This document shows, in pieces, positions 37,684 through 46,075 of a DNA stretch of 64,000 bases. The stretch's first letter is position 1; each line of letters starts with the position of its first letter. Below the pieces are notes generated by a model. That model was not told the origin of the DNA. It searched no databases and was given only the letters and a program-made list of their open reading frames with translations. The position numbers and the translations under genes are program-made. Origin of the DNA: Nibrella saemangeumensis (lineage in GTDB: Bacteria; Bacteroidota; Bacteroidia; Cytophagales; Spirosomataceae); NCBI RefSeq assembly GCF_039541915.1, contig NZ_BAABHD010000005.1, positions 124,001 through 188,000 on the forward strand, in the 5' to 3' direction.

Positions 37684-38250
37684 ATGCACGAGATTGAGCC
37701 TTTCTACAATTGGGAAAAGCTGTACGTAGCCGCCGACGACCCCCGGTCGCCGTTTTACGGCCGCGAGTACAACTTCAACCAGTACGAACACGATATATAC
37801 GGGTATTACATTCACCCGCTCTGGGACGAAATCGGCTCGGAGACCCTGTATGTAAAGATCCTCTTTGCCGACTACGACCGCCAGTACGTCATCATGGAAC
37901 TCTTCGGTGAGTGGAACGACACGCTGCACAACGACATCATGTACCTGAAACGGCAGGTCATTGACCCGCTGGTGAGAGAAGGCATTAAATACTTTCTGCT
38001 CATCGGCGAGAACGTGCTGAACTTCCACGGCTCCGACGACAGCTACTACGAAGAATGGTTTGAAGACGTGGAAGACGGCTGGATCTCGGCCGTCAACTTC
38101 CAGGAGTTTGTGGAGCGGGAGTGGAAGAGATACCACCTCGACTACTACATCAACTTTGGCGGAACGCTGGAGATACTCAACTGGCGAACCATGAAGCCGA
38201 TTCAGTTGTATGACCTGGTCAACAAACTGATTGTCCGCCGGCTGGGGTGA
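37684..38250 (+). CDS. Uncharacterised acidic, aromatic-rich protein
   Basis: 188 residues from ATG 37684 (MHEIEPFYNWEKLY); an upstream TTG is less likely. It is rich in Tyr, Trp, Asp and Glu, with segments YGREYNFNQYEHDIYGYY, KYFLLIGENVLNFHGSDDSYYEEW and YYINFGGTLEILNWRTMKPI. No signal peptide or membrane helix. I do not recognise the family; it looks like a conserved Bacteroidota protein. It lies 76 bp after the MFS gene. Confidence 0.8.
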   Translation: MHEIEPFYNWEKLYVAADDPRSPFYGREYNFNQYEHDIYGYYIHPLWDEIGSETLYVKILFADYDRQYVIMELFGEWNDTLHNDIMYLKRQVIDPLVREGIKYFLLIGENVLNFHGSDDSYYEEWFEDVEDGWISAVNFQEFVEREWKRYHLDYYINFGGTLEILNWRTMKPIQLYDLVNKLIVRRLG

Positions 38251-38251
38251 G

Positions 38252-38285
38252 TTTGGTTAATTGGTTAAATCAGCCAGTTAACTGA
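38252..38285. repeat. Short TTGGTTAATTGG-type word repeat
   Basis: After the stop there are GGTTAATTGGTTAA and CAGCCAGTTAACTGATGG, words similar to those in the 1861-1935 repeat and the 26473-26500 stretch. Only a weak hairpin can form. Confidence 0.4.
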
Positions 38286-38366
38286 TGGGTATCATATGAA
38301 ATCACCTGAACTTCCGTTATCGTTGCAGTCTCTACGAGTAACCCATCATCAATCACGACCAGACAT

Positions 38367-38933
38367 ATGGAAGAGCCCATCAAAAACACCGAAGGACCAG
38401 CCGCAGAAAAGACCCAGGCCACGGCTGAAGAAGCCCATAACGCGACCAGTACCGCAGCCGACAGACTGGAGAGCCTGCGGGCCGAAGCGCTGGAACAGTT
38501 GTCAGCAGCCGCCGATAAAGTCGAGGAGATTGCCGGTGAGGTGACCGAAAAGATAAAAGCCGCAGCCGCCAACATCGACGTTGACGACCTGAAAGCGCAG
38601 GCGGCCGAGCAACTGGAAGCCGCGAAAGCCAAAGCAACCGTAACTATTGACGAGCTGAAGGTACAGGCGACCGAAGCAGCCGCCCAGGCTTCCACCCGGA
38701 TTGAGGAGGTTAAAGCCGAAGCGGCTGTTCATCTGGAGGAGCTGCGCGTCATGGCCGCCGACAAACTGGCCGTTGCCTCCGAACGGTTTGCGGAGCTCAA
38801 GGTAGAAGCGTCCGAACAACTGGAAGTCGCCGGCAACAAGCTGGAGGAACTCAAGGTCGAAGCGGCCAAAGAGCTTGACGAGGTGAAGGAAAAAGCCAAA
38901 GAGCTCTGGAACCGCCTGACCAGCGAAAAGTAG
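38367..38933 (+). CDS. Ala/Glu/Lys-rich helical (LEA-like) protein
   Basis: 188 residues. Almost the whole protein is Ala, Glu, Lys, Val and Leu in heptad-like repeats such as LKAQAAEQLEAAKAKA and LKVEASEQLEVAGNKLEELK. No Cys, no signal peptide. It will form long amphipathic helices or an unstructured chain like late-embryogenesis-abundant or apolipophorin-like stress proteins. The call is compositional; no catalytic role is expected. A terminator hairpin follows. Confidence 0.75.
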   Translation: MEEPIKNTEGPAAEKTQATAEEAHNATSTAADRLESLRAEALEQLSAAADKVEEIAGEVTEKIKAAAANIDVDDLKAQAAEQLEAAKAKATVTIDELKVQATEAAAQASTRIEEVKAEAAVHLEELRVMAADKLAVASERFAELKVEASEQLEVAGNKLEELKVEAAKELDEVKEKAKELWNRLTSEK

Positions 38934-38952
38934 ACAGATCACCGCATGCATA

Positions 38953-39000
38953 CAGCCGCCGGACTACCCCTATTGGGTACAGCCCGGCGGCTGCTGTTTT
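38953..39000 (+). terminator. GC-rich hairpin terminator
   Basis: CAGCCGCCGG (38953-38962) pairs with CCGGCGGCTG (38984-38993), followed by CTGTTTT. Confidence 0.7.
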
Positions 39001-39146
39001 CAGGAAAAATCCGCTCTGGAGGGCCATTTACGCCGGCCGTGTCATCTGAAACCTTTTAGGCCACAGCCGGTTATATAGGGACAAAAGGTACTGCTTATTA
39101 AGCCGTAACCTGGGTACTTACTGTTTAACCTTTTATAGAGAACGTT

Positions 39147-40250
39147 ATGGCAAATTCAGCAAACCTTTCAGACGGTGCCAGGGAAGCCAACCAGGTATCC
39201 GCCGACGATGCCGATATCATGTTTGGGGCCGATCAGGCCGAAACACATATGGTAAAACTGGTAGATGGCAAACTCGTGTCTACCATGAGTTCCGAAGCTA
39301 CCATTAGCGACGACCAGCCCCGCATCCGTTTAGGCAGCGATGAGGAGCGGGCACTGGACCATAGTACCGATACCGACCGGCCCCGCAACGAGCAGGGTAC
39401 CGACACGGAGCCAGACCCGCAGGGAGCCGAAAAGAAATACGAGAATTCAGCGGCAGCGCTCCGCGCCGGTGGCGGCATAGGCGACAGCCGTGTAGTGCCC
39501 AATGACCCCATTGCCGTTGCCGGCATAACCGGTAATCCGGCCGCCGGAGCCGAGGTCAATACCGGTTACCTGACGGACGATACCGACGAAAACCAGCAAA
39601 ACGATCAGACAACACAGGATTCAGGTGCCACGCCAACGGCTGGCTTTACGGTACAGATGATGACGCCGGGTTATCCCAACCCATCGACACCCGACCCGAA
39701 CACCCCGGTACCACCGGCACCCGAAACACCGCAGCCACCGACGCCACCGTCGCCGGCACCGGAAATACCCACTATACCGTCTCCCACCACGCCGAACGTC
39801 CCGGATATCAATGGGGGTAGCGTAACCAACGAGTACGAAACCAACATGAGCGCCAACCGCGACGGTTCAAAAGCCGACTCTATGGCCGATGGCGGTATCT
39901 ATTCGGGACTGGATGCTGGTCCGCGTTCGGTAGACACGCAGGATATATCGTCGAAGTCAGACCCCAACCGCGATCCGGAAGAGGGCATGAAAGATCACGG
40001 CCACACGGGACCGTCTTCAAGGCCCTATGATGAAGACGAGACCGATACGCATTCATACGAGTCCGCCGAGCGGCCGCAGGAGACGGCCCAGATGATGGAC
40101 CAGCCCCGCGAGGCTATGGACGAAAGCGCCGTGAAAGCCGGTCAGATCAAAGAAAACACCTCACCACGCGATCCCTCGGAGGTAAAATCCACGGACATGC
40201 TGGATGTGAAGTACAACGATCCGGAGGCTGCGCGGAATGATGTAATTTAG
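39147..40250 (+). CDS. Long acidic, disordered protein with Pro-rich centre
   Basis: 367 residues rich in Asp, Glu, Ser, Thr, Asn and Pro, with no hydrophobic core. An N-terminal region contains MFGADQAETHMVKLVDGKL (25-43), a central 45-residue segment is made of P-x-P, TP and SP (about 175-220), and the C-terminus has acidic repeats. It is likely intrinsically disordered and soluble. Together with the Ala/Glu helical gene 213 bp upstream it looks like a desiccation or osmotic-stress pair. I do not recognise the family. A bidirectional terminator follows. Confidence 0.75.
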   Translation: MANSANLSDGAREANQVSADDADIMFGADQAETHMVKLVDGKLVSTMSSEATISDDQPRIRLGSDEERALDHSTDTDRPRNEQGTDTEPDPQGAEKKYENSAAALRAGGGIGDSRVVPNDPIAVAGITGNPAAGAEVNTGYLTDDTDENQQNDQTTQDSGATPTAGFTVQMMTPGYPNPSTPDPNTPVPPAPETPQPPTPPSPAPEIPTIPSPTTPNVPDINGGSVTNEYETNMSANRDGSKADSMADGGIYSGLDAGPRSVDTQDISSKSDPNRDPEEGMKDHGHTGPSSRPYDEDETDTHSYESAERPQETAQMMDQPREAMDESAVKAGQIKENTSPRDPSEVKSTDMLDVKYNDPEAARNDVI

Positions 40251-40276
40251 TGGGGGTAAACGCGACAACTATCCTT

Positions 40277-40315
40277 TATAGAAAAAGCTTCTCTCTACGG
40301 GAAGCTTTTTCTATA
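40277..40315. terminator. Bidirectional AGAAAAAGCTTC hairpin terminator
   Basis: TATAGAAAAAGCTTC (40277-40291) pairs with GAAGCTTTTTCTATA (40301-40315). The A- and T-runs on either side make it work in both directions. Short CCCCTGCCC words follow (40316-40352). Confidence 0.8.
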
Positions 40316-40396
40316 CCCCCTGCCCCCTGCCCCACTCTCTTGCCCCCTGCCCAAAAAATACGTAACTTACGGGTCCTAACTTAACCCGTTTGTTGG

Positions 40397-41824
40397 ATGA
40401 ACAATAGTGACCAGTCTTTTTCCGGCGGTAATCCTTCGCGCCGTTCCTTTCTCAAATCATTAGGTTTAGCGGGTTCGGTAGCAGCCACGGCACCAGCCGC
40501 TCTCGCCGAAACAACCAATACCGTCTCCGCTCCTACGTACCTGAACCTGATTAAACGGCACAGCAGCACCGCAGCCAACGACCGCATCCGCATGGGCCTG
40601 ATCGGGACCGGTGGTATGGGTATCGGCGATATGCAAACGGCGCTGATGGTCGAGGGCGTAGAAATGGTGGCTGCCTGCGACCTGTACGACGGCCGTCTGC
40701 GCCGGGCCAAAGAACTCTGGGGCGCTAACCTGCCCACCACCCGCGACTACCGCGAAATCATCGACCGTACCGACGTAGACGCCGTTATCAACGCGACCAC
40801 CGACCATTGGCACGAGAAAATCTCCACCGATGCCATGCGCAAAGGCAAGCACGTATACTGCGAGAAGCCGATGGTGCAGAAGGTCGAAGACGGTCATACG
40901 CTCATTAAAGTCCAGAAAGAAACCGGCAAGGTATTTCAGGTCGGCAGCCAGTTCGTCAGCTCCATCATTCAGGCGAAGGCGAAAGAGCTGCTGAAAGCCG
41001 GTGATATCGGCGAGTTAGTCTTTGCCGAAGCCCAATATGACCGCCACAGCGCCATGGGTGCCTGGCAGTATTCGATTCCGCCCGATGCCTCTCCGCAGAC
41101 GGTAGACTGGGATCGGTATTTGGGCTCTGCTCCTAAGCGCCCCTGGGACCCGCTCCGCTTTTTCCGCTGGCGGAACTACCAGGACTACGGCACGGGCGTA
41201 GCCGGTGATTTGTTTGTGCACCTACTCTCGACGCTGCACTTCGTAACCGGTGCCAAAGGACCAAACCGGGTGTATTCCAGCGGTGGGCTGCGCTACTGGA
41301 AAGATGGCCGCGATGTACCCGATATTCAGATGGGTATCTACGATTACCCGAAAACGGCCGAGCATCCAGAGTTTAACCTCACGCTGCGGTCCAACTTCGT
41401 CGACGGTGGCGGTGGTGGCTATATGGTGCGCATTGTGGGTACCGAAGGGGATATGTCGATGCGGATGGATAGCCTGATCGTACACCGGAACAAATTCCCC
41501 AAAGCACCGGGTCTGTCCATCGACAATTTCCCCAAAGACCAGCAGGAGGCTTACCTGAAGGAATACAACAGGCTGTATCCTGCCCAGCCGGAGATGGAAG
41601 GACCGAAGGAGTTCGTGTACAGCGTTCCCAAAAACTACAAGGGCGACCGCTACGAGCACTTCGTGAACTTTTTCAACGCCATCCGCAACAACACCTCGGT
41701 GGTCGAAGACGCTACCTTCGGTTTACGTGCCTGCGGACCCACGCAGTGCGGTAACATGAGCCTGTTCCAGAAGCGGATCGTCGGCTGGGACCCCATTGCC
41801 ATGAAAATCAACAATGCCGTTTAA
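40397..41824 (+). CDS. Tat-exported Gfo/Idh/MocA oxidoreductase
   Basis: 475 residues. A twin-arginine signal SRRSFLKSLGLAGSVAATAPAALA (Arg15-Arg16) directs the folded enzyme to the periplasm. The Rossmann motif MGLIGTGGMGIGDMQ (about 64-78), the CEKPM loop (about 153-157) and a C-terminal barrel domain identify the Gfo/Idh/MocA family, which oxidises or reduces sugars with NAD(P). The neighbour is a DUF1080 protein 22 bp downstream, a combination known from periplasmic 3-keto-sugar pathways in Bacteroidota. The substrate is probably a glycoside; this is inference. Confidence 0.93.
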   Translation: MNNSDQSFSGGNPSRRSFLKSLGLAGSVAATAPAALAETTNTVSAPTYLNLIKRHSSTAANDRIRMGLIGTGGMGIGDMQTALMVEGVEMVAACDLYDGRLRRAKELWGANLPTTRDYREIIDRTDVDAVINATTDHWHEKISTDAMRKGKHVYCEKPMVQKVEDGHTLIKVQKETGKVFQVGSQFVSSIIQAKAKELLKAGDIGELVFAEAQYDRHSAMGAWQYSIPPDASPQTVDWDRYLGSAPKRPWDPLRFFRWRNYQDYGTGVAGDLFVHLLSTLHFVTGAKGPNRVYSSGGLRYWKDGRDVPDIQMGIYDYPKTAEHPEFNLTLRSNFVDGGGGGYMVRIVGTEGDMSMRMDSLIVHRNKFPKAPGLSIDNFPKDQQEAYLKEYNRLYPAQPEMEGPKEFVYSVPKNYKGDRYEHFVNFFNAIRNNTSVVEDATFGLRACGPTQCGNMSLFQKRIVGWDPIAMKINNAV

Positions 41825-41846
41825 TTTTCCTAAATAGACCATAACC

Positions 41847-42530
41847 ATGACAAAGAGAAGCGTTTTGATGAGCCTGGCAGCCGGCACGATGCTGCTGACG
41901 GCCACCATCACCAATGCCCAGAAGCCCGGCAAGTGGGTAGCCCTGTTCGACGGTAAGAAAATTGAAGGCTGGCACAGCTACCACAAAGACAAAGTGGTAG
42001 GTTGGAACATCGAAAACGGCACCCTGACGCCCGACGGTACCGGCGGTGACTTGGTGACCAACAAGGAGTACGAGAACTTCGACCTGGAGTTTGAGTTCAA
42101 GATTCCGAAAGGCAGCAACAGCGGGGTCATCTACAAGATTATCGACAAGGACGATATCAAAACCACCTACATGTCGGGGCCGGAGTACCAGGTAATTGAT
42201 GATACCGGCTACAAGGGCATCAACGACAAACAGAAAACCGGAGGCAACTACGATATGCAGGCCCCCAGCGACCTGACCGTGGTGAAACCCGCCGGTGAGT
42301 GGAACAAAGGCCGGATTGTGGTTAACAATAACCATGTAGAGCACTACCTGAACGGTAAAAAAGTGGTAGAGTACCATTACGGGGGCGACGAGTGGAAGAA
42401 GCAGTTAGCCGCTAGCAAATTCAAGACCTGGCCCTACGCCACTCCCCACGCAAAAGGCAAGATTGCCTTACAGAACCACAGCCCGGAAGAGAAGGTGTGG
42501 TACCGGAATATCCGGATTCGGGAGTTGTAA
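41847..42530 (+). CDS. DUF1080 (3-keto-disaccharide hydrolase-like) protein
   Basis: 227 residues. A signal peptide ends at about 25 (TNAQ). The concanavalin-like DUF1080 fold is shown by WVALFDGKKIEGWHSY (about 30-45), GTLTPDGTGGDLVTNKEYENFDLEFEFKIPKGSNSG and the C-terminal IALQNHSPEEKVWYRNIRIREL. Recent knowledge: members cleave 3-keto-glycosides produced by Gfo/Idh oxidoreductases. The gene 22 bp upstream is such an oxidoreductase, so the two likely act together in the periplasm. Confidence 0.92.
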   Translation: MTKRSVLMSLAAGTMLLTATITNAQKPGKWVALFDGKKIEGWHSYHKDKVVGWNIENGTLTPDGTGGDLVTNKEYENFDLEFEFKIPKGSNSGVIYKIIDKDDIKTTYMSGPEYQVIDDTGYKGINDKQKTGGNYDMQAPSDLTVVKPAGEWNKGRIVVNNNHVEHYLNGKKVVEYHYGGDEWKKQLAASKFKTWPYATPHAKGKIALQNHSPEEKVWYRNIRIREL

Positions 42531-42550
42531 CAACAATAAGATAAGTTTCG

Positions 42551-42638
42551 CGCAAAGAGGTGCCCTGCCGGGACGCCAAGGTGCAGAGAGTACGAAAAGC
42601 TCTTTGTGTCTTGGCGTCCCGGCAAGGCACCGCTTTGT
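42551..42638. repeat. Long imperfect inverted repeat (GCAAAG…CTTTGTG)
   Basis: Arm 42551-42590 and arm 42600-42638 are complementary over about 35 of 40 positions, including the exact stretch TGCCGGGACGCCAAG. The 9-nt loop is TACGAAAAG. It lies between the DUF1080 and VPS10-like genes in a 155-bp gap and could form a very stable RNA hairpin. Similar CTTTGTG-word repeats are common in Bacteroidota intergenic DNA. Confidence 0.8.
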
Positions 42639-42685
42639 GTGGACTCCCTTTTCCAGTACATTTACAGAAATCCATTGGTACTCCT

Positions 42686-45600
42686 ATGCGCAAACAGCTA
42701 CTTCATCTGCCCTTACTACTTATTCTAACGACGCTACAAACAGTATCCCAACCCCTCCCCACTTCTGTTTTCAAGCAGGTCAAAGCCCGCAGCGTCGGGC
42801 CGGGCGTGATGAGCGGCAGGATTACGGCGGTCGATGCCGTGGTGGCCAATCCGGATATCATCTACGCCGGGGCGGCTTCGGGCGGGGTCTGGAAAAGCGA
42901 AAACGGCGGCCTGTCGTGGAAACCGGTATTCGACGAGCAGGCCAACATCAACATCGGCTCCCTGGCTATTCAGCAAAGCAACCCCAGCGTGGTGTGGGCG
43001 GGCACCGGCGAAGGCAATCCCCGTAACTCCATCAACCTGGGCAACGGCATCTATAAAACAATCGACGGTGGCCGGACCTGGAAGCGCATGGGGCTGGAAA
43101 AGTCCCTCAACATCCACCGCATCCTGATCGACCCCACCAATCCCAACATCGTCTACGCCGGGGTCATCGGCAACCCCTTCGGCGACCATCCGGAGCGGGG
43201 CGTGTATAAAACAACGGATGGCGGTCAGTCGTGGGAGCGGGTGCTGTACACCAACGAGAAGTCCGGCGTGGCGGATATGGTGATGGACCCCAGCAACCCG
43301 AACAAGCTGGTGGTGGCCATGTGGCAGCACCGCCGGACACCCTGGGACTTTCAGTCGGGCGGACCGGGCTCGGGTCTGTACATTACCTACGATGGCGGCA
43401 AGACATGGTCGAAGAAAGAGAAAGCAGCCGGGCTGCCGGAGGGCGACTTTGGCCGGCTTGGTCTCTCCATCGCCCGCAGTATGCCGAACCGCATCTATGC
43501 GCTGGTAGAGGCTTCTAAAAACGGCCTATACCGCTCCGACGATGGCGGAGAAAAGTGGGAGAAGGTGACCGAAGACCCTTCTATTGTGACCAACCGGCCG
43601 TTCTACTTCAACGAAATCTTTGTTGACCCCAAGAATGAAAACCGGCTGTATATGATTTACCAGCCGATAGCCGTCAGCGAAGACGGTGGTGAGTCGTTCA
43701 AGGTTATTGCCACGCTGGAGCAGGTCCACGCCGACCACCACGCTTTCTGGGTTCATCCCGATAATCCGAACTTCATCATCGACGGCAACGACGGCGGTAT
43801 CGCCATCAGCCGCGACCGGGGCAAGACCTGGATTTTTCCGGAGGGCATCGCCATTGGGCAGTTTTACCACATCAATGTCGATAACGAGATACCCTACAAC
43901 ATCTACGGCGGGTTGCAGGATAACGGTTCATGGACCGGTCCGTCCTATACCTTCGCGCAGGGCGGTCTGCGCAACTATTACTGGCAGGTGGTGCTGTACG
44001 GCGACGGCTTCGATGTCGTGCCCGACCCGGAAGACTCCCGCTACGGCTATGCCATGTCGCAGGGTGGTAATCTGGCCCGCTACGACAAGCAGACCGGCCG
44101 CTCCAGCTTTATTAAGCCCATCAGTCCGGATACCAAAACCCGGCTGCGGTTCAATTGGAACGCCGGTGTTGCTCTCGACCCTACCGACAAACGCACCCTC
44201 TACTACGGCAGCCAGTTCCTGCACAGATCCAGCGATAAGGGCCTGACCTGGGAAACCATCTCCCCCGACCTGACGCTGAACAAGCCCGAGCAGCAGCGCC
44301 AGGACCAAAGCGGTGGCCTGACCCTCGACATTACCAGCGCCGAAAACCACAATACCATCCTGACCGTTGCGCCGAGTCAGTCGGAGAAAGGCGTGATCTG
44401 GGTCGGCACCGACGATGGCAACGTGCAGCTCACCCGCGACGGCGGCAAGACCTGGAGCAACCTCCGCGACCGCCTGCCGGGTCTGCCCAAAGAAGCCTGG
44501 ATTCCGCAAATCACTACCTCGCGCCACCGGCCAGGGGAAGCTTATGTGGTTGCCAACCACTACCGCATGGGCAACGATTTTTCGCCGTACATCTACCGCA
44601 CCACCAACTACGGCCAAAGCTGGACCCGGCTGGTGGACGACAAGAAAGTGAACGGCTACGCGCTCTGTTTCCTGCAGGACCCCACCGAACCCCGGCTGAT
44701 GTTTGCCGGCACCGAACACGGCCTGTGGGTAAGCATCGACGAAGGCCAGACCTGGACGCAGTGGAAAGAAGGCCTGCCGTCGGTATCTACCATGGACCTG
44801 GCCATTCAGGAGCGCGAAGCCGATCTGGTGGTTGGCACTTTCGGCCGGGCCATTTACGTGCTGGACGACATCAAACCCCTGCGCCGGCTGGCCAACCAGG
44901 GCATAAACAAAACGCTCGACCAGCCGCTGGTAGCGTTTGAGCCGACCGAAGCCTACCTGGCCAACTACCGCAACCCAGTGGGCTACATGAACGAAACGGA
45001 TAACCTGTACCAGGCCACCAACCGCCCGGCCGGTGCTACGCTGACGTACTACCTGAAACCCAAAAGCACCGCAGCCGCCGTAACCGCATCGGCCAAACCC
45101 GCCGAACCCGTTGCCAGAGGTCGGCAGGCCCGCCAGAAGGTGACGGTGAACAGGGAAACCGGCAACGTACTACCCACCGAACTACCCGCCGGCAGGGCCG
45201 ATACCACGCAGGCGAAGAAAGCCGCCGGCAAAAAAACGGATACTTTATACGTACGGCTCTACGACGAGCGCAACCAACTCATCCGCACGCTGAAGCAGGT
45301 ACCTGATTCGGCGCTGGGCATGCAGCGGCTTACCTGGAACCTGAGCGAACGCGGGCTGCGTCAGCCCGGCAGCGCCAAACCCAAACCCACCGATGCCGAA
45401 CCGGCGGGTACCCCCGTTATGCCCGGCCGCTACAAAGCCGTATTTGCCTACGCCGGGGCCAAAGACTCGACCATGGTGACGGTAAAAGCCGATCCACGGG
45501 TGCCTTACAACCGCGAAACCATGGTAGCCCGCCGGGCGCTGCTGGACCGGCTGAACGCCCACACCCGCCAGTTGACCGAAGCCACCGACCGCATTCAGGA

Positions 45601-45991
45601 AGCCACCGAAGCCGCCGAGCTGCTGACCAATCAGCTAAAGGACCGCACCGGTACCGATATGGAAACCCTGCGGAAGAACACCAAAACCGTGCAGGACTCG
45701 CTCAAAGCCTTACGCGACCTGGTTGTGGGTAAGAAGATGGAGAAGCAGGGCTATGGCCGACCGTATATGCTGACGCCGGTATCGAAGCTGCAGGAAGCGC
45801 GGATGTACATAGCCGGACGGACAGAACCCGTTACCCAAACCGAAACCCGGCTGGTGGAGCAGGCCGAACAGCTTACCCAGGAAGCGCTGAACAAAGTCAA
45901 CCAGTTCTTCCGCACCCAGTGGGCCGATTACCGCCAGAAAATAGAAGCCGCTCCGCTGCCGATTGTAAAGACGTACGCGGAGATTAAATGA
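42686..45991 (+). CDS. Exported VPS10/sortilin-like beta-propeller protein
   Basis: 1,101 residues from ATG 42686, whose signal peptide (MRKQLLHLPLLLILTTLQTVSQ) fixes the start; the earlier in-frame start at 42560 lies inside the inverted repeat. Many BNR/Asp-box motifs are spread over about 50-700: KSENGGLSW, KTIDGGRTW, KTTDGGQSW, ITYDGGKTW, RSDDGGEKW, TRDGGKTW, VSIDEGQTW. A C-terminal part (about 780-1100) has a FlgD-like Ig segment and helical repeats. Such 'sortilin-related' glycosidase-like proteins are frequent in Bacteroidota and predicted to hydrolyse or bind sugars outside the cell; the exact activity is unknown. Confidence 0.9.
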   Translation: MRKQLLHLPLLLILTTLQTVSQPLPTSVFKQVKARSVGPGVMSGRITAVDAVVANPDIIYAGAASGGVWKSENGGLSWKPVFDEQANINIGSLAIQQSNPSVVWAGTGEGNPRNSINLGNGIYKTIDGGRTWKRMGLEKSLNIHRILIDPTNPNIVYAGVIGNPFGDHPERGVYKTTDGGQSWERVLYTNEKSGVADMVMDPSNPNKLVVAMWQHRRTPWDFQSGGPGSGLYITYDGGKTWSKKEKAAGLPEGDFGRLGLSIARSMPNRIYALVEASKNGLYRSDDGGEKWEKVTEDPSIVTNRPFYFNEIFVDPKNENRLYMIYQPIAVSEDGGESFKVIATLEQVHADHHAFWVHPDNPNFIIDGNDGGIAISRDRGKTWIFPEGIAIGQFYHINVDNEIPYNIYGGLQDNGSWTGPSYTFAQGGLRNYYWQVVLYGDGFDVVPDPEDSRYGYAMSQGGNLARYDKQTGRSSFIKPISPDTKTRLRFNWNAGVALDPTDKRTLYYGSQFLHRSSDKGLTWETISPDLTLNKPEQQRQDQSGGLTLDITSAENHNTILTVAPSQSEKGVIWVGTDDGNVQLTRDGGKTWSNLRDRLPGLPKEAWIPQITTSRHRPGEAYVVANHYRMGNDFSPYIYRTTNYGQSWTRLVDDKKVNGYALCFLQDPTEPRLMFAGTEHGLWVSIDEGQTWTQWKEGLPSVSTMDLAIQEREADLVVGTFGRAIYVLDDIKPLRRLANQGINKTLDQPLVAFEPTEAYLANYRNPVGYMNETDNLYQATNRPAGATLTYYLKPKSTAAAVTASAKPAEPVARGRQARQKVTVNRETGNVLPTELPAGRADTTQAKKAAGKKTDTLYVRLYDERNQLIRTLKQVPDSALGMQRLTWNLSERGLRQPGSAKPKPTDAEPAGTPVMPGRYKAVFAYAGAKDSTMVTVKADPRVPYNRETMVARRALLDRLNAHTRQLTEATDRIQEATEAAELLTNQLKDRTGTDMETLRKNTKTVQDSLKALRDLVVGKKMEKQGYGRPYMLTPVSKLQEARMYIAGRTEPVTQTETRLVEQAEQLTQEALNKVNQFFRTQWADYRQKIEAAPLPIVKTYAEIK

Positions 45992-46075
45992 GTGTACCAC
46001 GGAATATAAATCAGGCGTATTCGGAAGGTAATCAGCCCGGGAGTCAGCGTCGGGAATCACCTTCACACCTGAGGA

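Noticed and set aside
43928..44719. 263-residue minus-strand ORF in the propeller gene
   Set aside because: Shadow frame; repeats of the Asp boxes on the other strand create it.
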